Shown: one piece after another, positions 33,301 to 49,623 of the stretch
Position numbering within the stretch: position 1 is the first letter of the stretch
Layout of the letters: each line of letters opens with the position of its first letter
From: Scatophagus argus
Taxonomy: Eukaryota; Chordata; Actinopteri; Scatophagidae
NCBI RefSeq assembly: GCF_020382885.2
Contig: NC_058499.1
Coordinates: forward strand, 13,997,872 to 14,061,871
Direction: 5' to 3'
DNA length: 64,000 nt
Program-made: the position numbers and the translations under genes
Notes under the pieces: generated by a model
Seen by the model: only the letters and a program-made list of their open reading frames with translations
Database searches by the model: none
What the model was told of the DNA's origin: nothing

Positions 33301-36300
33301 GCTCGTCCTCTCCAGCGGGCGCTTCATGTGGATCCGCTTTTTCAGTGATGAGGAGCTGGAGGGCATTGGCTTTCAGGTCCAGTACAGCTTTACTGCAGGT
33401 GATTAAAACACAGTGGGGTAGTTTATTGATCCTCGTATGGCAATGTTCTCTCCTGGTACTCACCGAATGTGCTTCTGTCATTTCTATCAAATGTCTCTCT
33501 GCTGTTTTTAGCCAAAACAGTCAAATATTTGTACTTCCAAAGAGGATCCCTCTGATCATGTGATATCTCCCTGTCTGTCTCTGTGATTTTCCCCAAAGAC
33601 CCTGAATTTCATCTGCATGTGGGTGGACTCTTAAATCCCATCCCAGGTGGGCCAATCATACAACTCATTCTACCTAAATAACTTGAGATGGACATCTCTA
33701 GATTAATATGTGATGCAAAGTTTCCTTTCACCATCGCCTCTAAACTTCTTTTATCTTTTGCTTTTCCTTTATCTGCATCTTTTGTTGCTGTCTGTGGGTC
33801 AGAGTGTCAGTTTGAGCTGTCTGGGGCTGACGGTCTGATCCGTTCCAGTCAGGTGGAGGAGGAGTATAAAGTGAAGCCAGACCAGGCAGTGGACTGCATT
33901 TGGACTATACGAGCCCCAGTAAACAACAGGGTAACTGAATGCTTGTCTGAGCATAGACGTAAAATGTGGAGGGATCTAGAGAACCATGAGAAGAATCCTG
34001 TTGGGATGTGTTCATTCCTTGTTCTCTCTATAATCACAAAAACAAATCATGTGGATTTCAGCTTAATATTGCAAAAACCTTGGATAAATGCGCTTTGCAT
34101 CCCGTTGTCAAACACTGACTGACTGTACATTCACAACTTGACATGTTCGCACGAAGTATACAGCAAAACATATGCATTGATAATCCCACATAAGTACACA
34201 TAAAGTAAAGCTGGCTTAAAATGATTTATATTTGAACCTTTAATGCAGCGGTGCTTTCAGACAAGGCATGTATTCTTATAATGAAGCAAAATACCCTGAA
34301 CTGCATGCAAAATGAACAAAATTTACATTAAATCCTTCCTCTTTGCTCATCCCAGATTTACCTGCGATTCTTGGAATACCAGATGGAAAACTCAAATGAA
34401 TGTAAGAAGAACTTTGTGGCTGTTTACGATGGCAGTAATGCCATTGAGGACCTAAAGGTAATATAGTCTCAGTATAGTCAGTACTGTAAAATGACCTGAT
34501 TAATCTGATTTACTGCACGCTATATTGCATTATTCTGTCAGTTCTGAAATTCTCCCTCCTTCCGCTACACAACAGCATTCATCTTTTCTTTCCATGCCAT
34601 ACATGCTTATAATATTTAAATCATAAATATGTAGCAACTGTTCTACAGACCTTGGCATCAATGAGACGACACATCCAACACTGTAAGCAAAAATGGTGCG
34701 TGGTTTCTTGCAGGCCAAGTTTTGTAGTACAGTAGCTAATGACATCATGCTGGACACTGGCGTGGCAGTAGTGAGGATGTGGGCTGACGAGACGAGTCGT
34801 CTCAGCCGTTTCCGGATGCTGTTCACTTCTTTTGCAGACCGTGAGTTTCTCCTTCCGATTATCGTTAACCTCTGTCATTTTACATTTGTACCAGTGTCCC
34901 TTTTGTTTAGCGTCTTCAGTTGTGACAGACTTAAGTACAACACTGTATCAGCACCCCCCTCTGGTTTCTCTTCAATACTGCAGCTTTTTTGTAGTAGAGG
35001 TGGTAGCAGTTTTAGAAAACACATTTAATTATATAATGTATTACGTGTATGCAAACAAAGAGCATATGTGTACTTCAATAGAATTAAAGAAATAGATGGA
35101 TTTCTTCTTAGTGCTTATTGCTTTGGTTGACCTTTTTGCATCCACTTGTGTTTGTGCTTCAGCGCCCTGTGTAGGAGGTGCATTCTTTTGCCACAGCAAC
35201 ATGTGCATCAACACTTCTCTGGTATGCAACGGCATACAGAACTGTGTCTTTCCATGGGATGAAAGCAACTGCAAAGGTAGTCCGATTGTGCCATAGCACT
35301 TTGCAATTCTGTCTTTGAAACTTTGATGTTCTGCATTACAATGACTTGGGTGTTGTTATGTAATATGATGCCGGTTGTGTCTGGCTCTGTTGTGTCACAT
35401 TGAATCTCCTTGAGGATCTGTGGCTGTAATTCAACAAGATATTTGTGACAGAACACTCGCACAGGCCTCTCAGATGTTCCTCTCAGAGCCAGTCTTCGAT
35501 GTAATTTTTCTCCCTGACTCCATGGAGCAGTGGGCATTGGTAAATGTGCCCAATATTCTTTCAAAAATTTCCTCTTGGCAGGAAAAGAGTGATCTCATCG
35601 TTTTTAATGGCTTTCCAGATAAAAGACCTTTTGGCTGTTTAGCAGCCTCTCAGTTGATTTGAATGACTGTTAATCATGGCTTGGCTTTCAGTAAAGGTTC
35701 TGAATTGTTCCTGGCAACCAAAGATACCGACTATCCTGATGTGGGTGGCAACAAGTAAATGAATGAAGTACTCTCAGTACCTCTAAATGTCCCTCGTATT
35801 TTATCTCTCTTTGTCACTCTCTTCATATCCATCGTGCAGAGAAAAAGAGCAAAGGTGTTTTTCACCAGATCACAAAGACTCATGGAACAGTAATCTGTGT
35901 GTCTACGGGAGTGGTGCTACTGCTTCTCATCGTCTCCATTCTGGTGCAAGTCAAACAGCCACGAAAAAAGGTAATTAAGACAAATCACAGTGAAATTTAT
36001 TTATTTATTTATACTGCCACAAAATGTTGGTGTGTTTTTAATCACAATTTGAAGGTGCTGGTACGTAAGAATAACCTGTTCCACCGTGGCGACTCTCAGG
36101 AAGTGTTTGACCCTCCACATTATGAACTCTTTACTCTCAGGGACAAGGTTAGTTTAAATACTTTGATAGAGCATAAGCTACACAAGGTGATCTTCTTTTA
36201 AAATGCAAATCTATCAATATTATCTCCTTTAGGAGATGTCTGGGGACCTTGGCGAGTTGTCAGAGGAACTCCAGTCCCTGCAGGCGCTCAGAAGATCCTC

Positions 36301-36673
36301 ATCAGGGTCACGCTGCATTCACGAACACCACTGTGGCTCCCAGGCTTCGGTCAATTCCATCAAAGGTGCACATGGCATAGGCAGGGGATCCATGGAGCTT
36401 CCGCCTTTCAGAGGGGACTTCCAGAGCACTTTACCGCCCCTTGGGGACTTGAACAGCAGTCTGCGGAAGAAGAGCTGGCCTAGTATGAAACCAGGTCGAA
36501 TGCAGGGCCGTCATGTTATGGAAGACAGAGGGCTGGGGCAGCAGGATAGAGTGATGGAAGAGGATGAAGAGGAGGAGGAAGATGGAAGGTACGATGTGTA
36601 TGTACGCAGAGCAGGAAGCCGAAGAGGGAACTTTGAAATGACCCAGCAAAGGTCCTTGTCCATGGACTTCTGA
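30360..36673 (+). CDS. neto2: Neuropilin and tolloid-like 2, kainate-receptor auxiliary subunit
   Basis: Single-pass membrane protein that modulates kainate receptors and KCC2. Exons: 30360-30369, 32182-32238, 32401-32559, 33150-33398, 33599-33646, 33803-33930, 34356-34457, 34714-34840, 35163-35276, 35840-35970, 36055-36147, 36233-36673, giving 552 aa (human about 525). The signal peptide [19 protein letters not shown] is assembled across the 10-bp first coding exon and the next, 1.8 kb apart. Two CUB domains follow ([38 protein letters not shown]), then an LDLa repeat ([20 protein letters not shown]), one helix ([18 protein letters not shown]) and a cytoplasmic tail with [19 protein letters not shown]. 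The end SLSMDF parallels human SISIDF, a class II PDZ ligand. Motifs such as FFSDEELEG and the tail fit NETO2 better than NETO1. Confidence 0.95.
31041..31340 (-). mobile_element. Full-length tRNA-derived SINE in neto2 intron 1
   Basis: Read on the minus strand it begins GGCAGCCGTGGCCTAGAGG (box A) and GGTTGCTGGTTCGATTCCC (box B). It continues through the core GATGTGCCCTTGAGCAAGGC and CTCCCCGGGCGC and ends in a LINE-like tail, CCCCAGTTTAGGATTAATAA. This is the architecture of a tRNA-headed fish SINE (V-SINE-like core). A partial copy lies at 44728-44905 on the other strand. Confidence 0.8.
32830..33085. repeat. Possible Tc1-like/hAT-like element remnant in neto2 intron
   Basis: The phrase GAAAGGGGCAAATACTTTTT followed by CACTGCAC resembles the terminal sequence of common fish DNA-transposon families (GGGGGCAAATACTTTTTCAC). 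The preceding 200 bp have no coding match I can see. The opposite end was not identified. Confidence 0.35.
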
Positions 36674-39600
36674 AAAGAAGAGAAGGTTGGCACAACTCTC
36701 CAACAAGTGTCACATTTTGGGGTCAAAACTCACAATTTAACACCACAGAGATGATGCGTCTCTTCTGCCTTTTTTGTAATAATAACAATGATTATATAAG
36801 ACATAAACGTGACTTCCTCTGCTCACACTCTTCTCAGTGACCACTGGGTGTGTTACAGAGCAGTGCTTCAGGAGCTTCAGCACTGCCGATTCTGCTCGGG
36901 CACTTAAACAGCTGACAAGAGCTGTTGTCGTATCTGTGATCAGTGTAAATGTGAAGACAGGTCATAATGCTGTGTATTGTTGTGTTATCAGTGTATTTTG
37001 TTAAATGCATTTTACTGTAAAGCAAGTAGATTTTGCTGAGATATGTTTTTAACCAGTGTTTAGGCTGTGCAGGAATGCTTTAAGAGACTGTGATGATGTT
37101 TCAAGCAAGCAATAGAAAAAAAATCCCTCCGTTTTTTGTTCAGTTTGTTATTACTTGTATTTAAGAATAAAATAAATACTATATTGCTGCACCATTTGTT
37201 TAGGAAACATCCCATCTTGCCTTTGATACAGAGTATAGAGAATATAAAATTACCAGCAGCAGCTGGTCCATATGAAATAGTATTTTAAGAAAGTCTAGCC
37301 AGGATAGGCAGGTGTGATATAACATTGGGAGGAATTTTATTTGAACACTGAAAACATGGAGAATTACAGTGATTGAGAGTTGGTAGCCTCCATGCACTCA
37401 AAGAGCTACTTGCCTCCTTCAACACCTTAAACACCATACCACAATAATCATTACAGACTGGGGACACCTAAAAACATACCAACATACAGGGCTGTTTCTG
37501 GCTAACTACTAAATCTCAGCTCTGTGCTGCTAAACATTGAGGACTGATTGATGTGTGCATTGGTGTGCAAGGAATCAGGAATCCCCTAAAAGGTGCGTCG
37601 CACAGGTTGGCCTGTGCTGGTCTCGTATAAGGTCGATTGTCAAAGTATGGTGCTGCATGAACTGATTATATAACCAAGAAAAGCACCAAACTGGTTGCCC
37701 CACCTATCATTATCAAACATTAGAAGGACTTTTTTTTCAGTTTTCGTCTTCCCTGTGGGCACTGAATACAACTGGTGTGTTGACAGGAGTTAACTTGTCT
37801 ATTGCAGGGAATCACACAATCTTTGGAATAGTTTGTTCATCAGTGAGGCCAGTGCAAAGAAATTTAATCAGAGAAGGAACAGTGTGAATGCCAGTAATGA
37901 CCATGAAAACCTGAGGTTTTTTTAAACTCATAAGCACAAAGCAACTTCGACAGACGGCTTTAACATGTTGTATCTGGGGGACCAAAGTCAGTTAGGATGA
38001 AAAAAATGTTCTTATGTGAAAAATGTTTATATACTGTTATCAAACAACATAGAAGCTTTTTTTCTTTTTTTAAAAAAAAAAATCTCCCAAATGTATTTTT
38101 TACTTTCCTCACATGTGCACAGCTTTGGGATCAGTGTAGATAACTCTGGTGCAGTCATCTGTAAGCCACAGCCTTGTGGTTTAGTCAGCAAGTCTCTGGG
38201 TTTCATTCACCACATTCAGAAAAGTCACTGGGCAGATAATTAACGGAGCAGCTATGCATGCACACAGACAAACACATGAACATGCAGCCTTGGCTACATT
38301 ATGGCTGTTGTTTGTGCCAGTGAGTCCTGTCATGGACTTGATGAAAATATGACCAAACAGCTGATGAACAGTGTCAATGGATCACTCAATGGATCACTCA
38401 ATTATCATAATTATTACTGGAAGGATCGAGAACAATAAAATCTCTGTCTTTCCCAGGTATTCTATATTCCCCGAGAATGGCAGCTTTTTCAGTTTCACTG
38501 AAGTACGTAGTCATTATTTTTATCACCATATCCATGAATAGGCAGGATATCTGAAGCACGTCAGATAATAGATCGCTCTGAGGAAATTAATATTAGTTCA
38601 TTTGGTACAGGTGATGCAGACTGCATGGTTTTCTATAACAATGTGGATCTGTGACAAAGCTCAGCTTATCATCATACAAAGCTTTTTGTTACTCTTTCCT
38701 CAACTGAATTCACAATGGAGACAGACTGAGCTCTGCAGAATGCAACAAAAATCTTTGTCTCATATCTTTGTCTCTTTTATTCCTGTCTGATTACGCAGTG
38801 CAGCTCCGGGCTTGTTGCAATGGTTTATTGTATGCATGAGTCCCATGTGTAGGTGACTGTAAAGGAACTGTGCACAGTCACAACTGAACTTCGAGATTAC
38901 GTTTCAGTTGATAAAAAGAGTAGATTAAAGAGTCAGGTGAGCTTTTATGTAAGCAGCAGCAGCCTGACCTGTAGTCTGTCAACCATTAACACGGAGTTCA
39001 ACTCAGAAACAGACACATGAGCTGTAGCACGGAGTTCAGAATACTATAACATGAAAGTGTACTCAACTTTGCTCGTGCCTGTGTGTGAACCACAACACAG
39101 CAGACGCCTCGTGTGCTGCATAATCACGTGTCACTTTTTATGAGATACGCAAAGAGATGTGGTTGCGCACAGGCATGACAAAGCAGAATGCTGTTCTTTC
39201 ACTTGTCTGTAGCGACTCAGCATTCCTCACTGTTTCAGCACATAAATGTTCCCTAGACTGAACGGTTATGTCATGACCCGTGACAGGTGGCTGCTGAAAT
39301 GCAGGTGAAATGATGACTGCAAAGTGCACAGCCCTGACAGGTTTTTCATCATTCTTGTCCTTAACTACAGAGTACTGAGAGACTATTACACAACAAGTCA
39401 ATAATAAAACAATAAGATGAACAATAAGATTTATCAAAGAATATAAATATATGTGACAAAAATTTTGATAAAACAGTACATTAATAACAAATATAATCTG
39501 AGACCACAACTCTACACTGTATACGGGGGGTCATTTTTGTCACCACTTATGCTAAAAAAAACTATGCTTCCATGTGCTACATGTGTTATGACTTTTTGCT

Positions 39601-39869
39601 GTGTGCATGAAAAAAAGCAGCGGCTGCAACAAAAAGCACTGCATCAGTCTGTTCTTCTTTAAAGAGTTTGTGTGTCTTTTATGTTTTTCTTCAGTTACCT
39701 TTCACACTCAGTCCACCAATGATAACATTATGTTTCAGTCTAGATTGCCATGAAATCATGAAGCGTGCCTGCATCATAAATGCCGTTTATGGCAGGCATG
39801 CAGTGAATTCTTCCTCAGGCCAGTGTGCAGCAGTAGAACAATGTCTTTCAATATGTTCAGTGTCAAAAA
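36674..39869. other. neto2 3' UTR and intergenic region
   Basis: AATAAA hexamers at about 37165-37175 probably end the neto2 transcript. Downstream to 39869 no gene is recognised; a 12-bp tandem duplication (AATGGATCACTC twice) lies at about 38378-38401. The tmem116 3' UTR probably occupies the last few hundred bases. Confidence 0.55.
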
Positions 39870-42800
39870 TCAAGACGAGCTTCTCAGTGATTCCTCAAAG
39901 AAGGCCAGGCTGCTGCGTGCCACCAGCGGTGTATTCTCCCCAAGAACGGCCTCCCTGAAGTTGGGCCGTCTCCAGGCATAAACCATGCTGTTCAGGAAGC
40001 CTTGCAGGGACACACAAGCAGCCTGAAATAAACAAAAAACAATACCTGTTGTTCAGACATCAGAAGAAATGTTACTTTTCTCATTCAAAATCAGGTCTAT
40101 GTTCTTTTGAAACTCACCTGTATTACATAAAGGCCAAATAAGCTGCTTTGTTGAATATTTGTCCAGATCAGCAGGTTAGACAACAGAATGAGGACAAGTG
40201 CTGCAAGAACAATCAGAACACATCAATCTGATGCGCATTTAAATCTGATGAATTGCATCATATGTATGTTTGTGTATGTGTGTGTGTACCTGGTGCCCAG
40301 CAGAAAAAGATAACCATGATCATATTTCTTGCTGTAGAAAACACTCTTTTGAATCTCCTTCTTGAACGTCCATCTCCCTCCACAGGAAAAAGTCCCCCCT
40401 GCTCATGTGTTTCATACCATTTACTAACCTTATAGTAAATGAACTGAAACAAGAAAAAATAAATGACTCATGTAAATGTTCTATTCAGGCCTTTAGAGAG
40501 CACTACATATTTGTAAAGCATAACTATATTTACATCGACACTTAAAACAGAAAATGAAAATGAAATGAAAAATGTAAATGATTCTTAAGTAATGTGACTG
40601 ATTATGACTTACAGAGCAAGAAAACATCACTGGTATGACAACAAGGAAAAGAAAAAGTCTGATTAAAATGTCATGGACTCCCTCCTGGGAAAGAAACAAA
40701 AAATAAATATATTAATAAAAAAAAAAAAAAGCCCATTGCTCATTATTTGAAATTGCCTTGTATTTCTTTTGATAATAAATATAATATGCAAAAACACCAG
40801 TCAAACACAGGAAAGTAAAATAATAACAAAAGAAATTTGGAAAAATGAAACACTTCAAATGAAAATGTATGTATACAACAAGAGCCTTAAAAGCAAGTTT
40901 ATGTGATGACGTCATAAGACGCTTGGATACTCACAGCATCAGAGCAGGAATCGCTCCAGATGTGCAAGAACAAAATACAGCTGAGAAACAAGAAAACTCA
41001 CAAAGGTCAGAAATCCTGAGGAGACTCGTTTTACTTCTGGAACTTCTTTGATTGCAGTGACTTTGATGGAAGTTAATCATGAAGGTTGTATGCTCACCTG
41101 TTGCAGTATTTGCTATAATTACGGATGAGCCTCTTGTCTAATGGGTCAGATTCTGGGATCAGCTCAGCAGGTTTTGTGACCCGAGTTAGCACATATGCTA
41201 AATATACAGCAATGGGGATCAACCTGTGATATCAGAGAAACAGACGGAGAATTAAAATAAATGTACACCAGGGATAAGGTGATTAATTAAAGATGTGATG
41301 TTTTTTTTCATCAACAAAAATTTTGTTATCAAACTCACCACATGAAGGCGTACACCGGTATAGTGAATATTTTCATTCTACGCTGACTCTGTAAATCAGA
41401 GAGAAACAAATTACTGAATGAGTTCTAACTGATTCTGACCAAATGCGGCAGACAACTCACCTGTCCACCCTCATCCTCTGTGGGTCTTGCTCTCCACCCT
41501 TGGATTGCACTCTTTGACTTCCATGCGTAAACAACCACCAGCAGAAATGAAATGAAATAAAATGTCTGGAACAAAACAGAAAAATGCACAAAGATAATAC
41601 CAGTTGACATAGTTGCGTAACAGCATATTGTGGCACAATGTGAAATACTACAAAGATAGCAGCATGCATTGTGAAGCTGAAAGATGAGTCTCCTGAATCT
41701 GATCCGTTTAGGTGCCTGCTTTTGTTTGTGTACATGAAATACCACAAGACTCAACTACATGTCATTAATACATTCTCTTATTCAAATTTTGCAGCAAAAC
41801 ATTCAAGAAAAGTAATAGTAATTCTTGAAAAATGCTTGACATATTATGAGGGTATTATCCCATGAACTCTATTTTTCATCACACCTGTAGCAGTCCTAGC
41901 TTTGCCGGACTCAAACTCACTCTCTCCTGTACATGTGTTGTACAGCAGCTGCTTATTCACGTGTAAGAAGCAGCAAAGTTGTTGATCTTCTGCTATAAAT
42001 GCCAGCTTCTCATTTAACTGAAATTTGAGATGCATACTAGCCCAAATAAAGATTCTCTAACATGTCCAACATATCTAATGTTGATTGAATAGAACAACAA
42101 CTTTATTACAGTGTCTGCTAGAGTCCAAAGATTGTGCACCCATATACTACAATAAAAACTGAAAGAGGTTTCTGCTTGGAGGAACTTTGCTTTCATTTCA
42201 ATCAGTCCAAAAATAGAAATATTAAATATTGAACTTTTAAAGGCTGAATATTTTCCACAGCTGCATTTTGAAACAAATCCACATTCTGGACTGAATGAAA
42301 CTGAGTAACACAGTTCTAGTTACTACATTACATTCTTTTCTATGTTTGTTTTATGTAAAGTCAATATTTACTTAGTCCTTAACTCTTATCACTGTGAAAT
42401 GTAAAGTCAGGAAACTTGAGAAACACTTTTACATTTGAACATTTAATAGACAATGAAACATGCAGTTTCACCTCCAACACAACATTGAGACTTTTACTTG
42501 TTTTAAGACATGGCACACAGCAGAACTGCTTATCGCTTTGTTTCATAGATGTAATACCAGGAACAGGTCTGGACAAGGTCTGGACTGTTTTTATTGCTAG
42601 AATTACATGACATGCCCCAAATGACTTGAGGAAAATCCTTCAGAGTTGTCATTAAATACTGATCTTAAACCCTAAAAACTATAAATACCTCAGCTGAAAA
42701 GCATAAAAATCCACTTGGATGTATTTACCAAAACCTCCTATGAACCTCTTCCATGTCTCGTTTACAAAAATGAAAGTTACCTCAATTAAACAATAATGTT

Positions 42801-44474
42801 AGTGATTCATTTGCAGTGAAACCAACAGAACGAAAGTAATTGTTGCTCACCAGTGACAGCGGTAGGCTGTATTGACAAATGAATACACTCTTGTCAGTGC
42901 TAACTTTGTTCATGGCACTGGTGTACATCACGATGGCAGCAGCCAGGAGGTCTGCCAGGGCAAGCTGCACCAGCAGGTGCACCTGCAAACACACCGTAAA
43001 GGATGTTGAGTCACCTTAAAACTGCGACAATCTCAAGAGAACAAAAATCAATACGTTTCCTGTAGGCTTTTATATCACTGAAACATTCTGTAACAAAACA
43101 CTTTAATCTGGCAGCGAGAAGGTATATAGCAAGAACAACATCAACAAGTTATCAAAAATGTCAAACATACACCCAGTATTCATTTTATTAGGTGCACCTC
43201 TATAATCTAATGTAATCCAGTAAAACTGATTTTGCCAAAAATTCCACCATTGTAAATATAATAATGTATAATAATAAAATAATGTAGTTTGCTGTGGTGT
43301 TCGATTGCACTGGCTACCAAAAGCAGACACACAAAGGCATACACACACACACAAATACATACCACTTGACTAACCTGTTCATTTAGATACTTCCATCTCA
43401 GTAGAGAAACCACCAGAACAGAAAAACTCCCAATCACACTGCAGTTAATGAGATATGTTAAGATATCACACACTGCTGTAGAAGCTGATGCAAAAAGATC
43501 AAGGTCAACACTGCATTAATTTTAATCAGTTTCTTGACCCTGTGTATAAAGTTTAAAATGAAATTTGGCACCATATCAACACTAAACCTTAGCTGAGATG
43601 GGTTAATCACGCAAGCCAGATCATCTAAGGATAAGATAGACTTCTGTATCTGAAAGACAAGTCATCTCAGAAACATTAAGGAATTTCCCCTCGGGGATAA
43701 ATAAAGGAATTCTGATTCTGATGACATCTGCATAAAAAGCTGTAAAATGACACACATGGTAAATCATAACCGTCCTCTGAGTGCCACAAAAGCTAACTGT
43801 GGGCACAGAGGATATTAATGTTTGTCCAGAATCTTTCCTGAAGATCTTATTGTTTTGCTTTCATTGTCACAAGCAAAAGAAAGAAACCAAGACGCTCATA
43901 ACAAAGGCATAGCAGCAGGGTGACTGAGTCCACTGAAGGAAATTGGCTACAGTTATCCTGTGAGCTACAGTGCAGTGCTAAATATTTCGTTTTCAGTAAG
44001 TGACATAGGTGGCAATAATTAATAGAACAGAAACGGTAAGAGTATTGAAGGAAACCTAAGCCCGCCACTCGTTACATATTAACTTGCAAACCTTTCAGTA
44101 ATAAAACTGAAAACATAAGATTATTATTCTGCCGACTTTGTAGACTTACTGTACGACTCATTTTGAAACATGTTTATATGCCACGTTTATATATCTGGTT
44201 GTTATATATCCTCTTGGTGTAAATAAATAGCACTTGTTGCTATCAAGGTAAATCAAGCGAAAAAAAACTGGAGAAAGACAAGGCATATTACCTGGGAGTT
44301 AGTAACACTAAGTACTCAATGGAGAGAATATCAATCTGGAAAACAGAATTCAAACATTTTATCAGAAATGTATCTATTATCACAGTTTTCATGCGAGCAA
44401 GCTGATTCCATTTTCAGAAAATTATTAGATGTATCGCCTACCTGGTCTTCACTCAGTGTACCATTGAGTTTCAT
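39870..44474 (-). CDS. tmem116: TMEM116-family seven-helix receptor
   Basis: Orphan GPCR-like membrane protein. Twelve exons in transcript order: 44442-44474, 44292-44335, 43375-43510, 42851-42982, 41461-41565, 41339-41388, 41098-41223, 40935-40980, 40613-40684, 40290-40443, 40118-40200, 39870-40022; they sum to 378 codons including the stop (377 aa). Seven hydrophobic segments are visible, including ILTYLINCSVIGSFSVLVVS, HLLVQLALADLLAAAIVMY, IRLFLFLVVIPVMFSCSFIY and MIMVIFFCWAPALVLILLSN. The last helix, LYVIQAACVSLQGFLNSMVY followed by AWRRPNF, closely parallels human TMEM116 ([20 protein letters not shown]). No DRY motif follows helix 3, and helix 7 has N-S-M-V-Y in place of NPxxY. The start at 44474 and the acceptor at 43510 (weak pyrimidine tract) are the least certain points. 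A TMEM116 paralogue is possible. Confidence 0.75.
43676..43722 (+). repeat. Retroposon 3'-tail fragment in tmem116 intron
   Basis: AAGGAATTTCCCCTCGGGGA followed by TAAATAAAGGAATTCTGATT is the characteristic fish LINE/SINE tail, ending in an imperfect TCTGAT repeat. No body sequence is attached. Confidence 0.6.
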
Positions 44475-44727
44475 GGTGAATGTTTAATTATCAGTCTGTT
44501 CAAAACACATACTCTGCTTGGGAACAGCTACATAACCTGCTTCCATAACAAGCCCATGAAAATGTGTTCTATTGTCAAAGCACACCTCTATAAAAGTCTG
44601 CACCTTGTCACATGCTGCTATTTGACTCCACCTGCTTTGAGTGCTTGCGTGACAGGACCTGAATTTCCTTTGTACTGTTTGGATTTTTACCCTTTCTTGG
44701 CTGTTAAATCCTATGCCCCCCCCCCCC

Positions 44728-44905
44728 ATTAGCCGGCTGATGTGCCCTTGAGCAAGGCACTTAACCCCCCATTATGCTCCCCGGGCGCTTGATGCTGCCC
44801 ACTGTTCCTGTGTGTGTGTGTTTCACTGCATGTAATTTGCCGGGTGTTGCATGTGTGTGTTCAACTAAGGTTGGGTCAAATGCAGAAGACGAATTCAGTG
44901 TGTGT
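44728..44905 (+). mobile_element. 5'-truncated copy of the tRNA-headed SINE
   Basis: It shares CATTAGCCGGCTGATGTGCC, TTGAGCAAGGCACTTAACCC, CTCCCCGGGCGCTTGATGC and a CACTGCATGT..GTGTGTGTT stretch with the minus-strand copy at 31041-31340. The tRNA-like head is absent, replaced upstream by the poly-C run. Confidence 0.8.
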
Positions 44906-45347
44906 ACGTAAAAATATATATACTGTCAATAAAACAGATATAAATATTTATATATCTTATATCTATAATATATCTAGTGCCATGATAACTCTGTAACCTC
45001 TGTAATGTACATCTTTTTGTACAGATAAGCAGCTGCTATAGACACACACGTTAAACCTCAAAAACCCAGGTTGCTGTGTTCACAGAGCCACATTCATGAT
45101 AAACGTCGGTATTCCAGAGACATCTAGTGGTAGGAATGTGACCTCCATTTTGTGACGTGAAATGAAAAAATCTTGCAAACAAGCAAGAAAAAAAAAGTCT
45201 TAAAGACTCTTCTGCTTTTTGTCAAATTGATACTGCAGGGCATATTGTATAAACAGAATAGCTCAGACAATGTATGAACATAACAACAAAATGTCTTCAA
45301 ATGGTCACTGTTAAGAGATGCATCTTGATAAAGTTGATTCAAACTGA

Positions 45348-45382
45348 TGACGTCGTTGATTCCACGTTGGCCCGGACGTGGC
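45348..45382. promoter_or_regulatory. Cluster of ACGT-core sites incl. Golgi-stress motif ACGTGGC
   Basis: Within 35 bp lie TGACGTCG (45348-45355, a 7/8 match to the CRE), CCACGT (45362-45367) and ACGTGGC (45376-45382), the last two as inverted arms around TTGGCCCGG. ACGTGGC is identical to the published Golgi apparatus stress element bound by TFE3; bZIP factors such as CREB3 and ATF6 also use ACGT cores. The cluster is about 100 bp upstream of the Arf start codon. Confidence 0.5.
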
Positions 45383-45480
45383 ACTCGGCAGTAGTTCTGT
45401 CTGTGTGGAAATCGGAGTAAGCGGATCAGTGTAAAAATATCAGTGGTTTTTCTCGCAGTTTCTAACGTCCTTGGCAAGAT

Positions 45481-49623
<4,143 letters not shown>

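Larger units (their letters stand above)
44475..45480. promoter_or_regulatory. Divergent spacer between tmem116 and the class II Arf gene
   Basis: Holds a 12-C homopolymer (44716-44727), a 5'-truncated SINE (44728-44905), an AT-rich tract and, from about 45340, the Arf promoter and 5' UTR. No other gene is seen. Confidence 0.6.
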
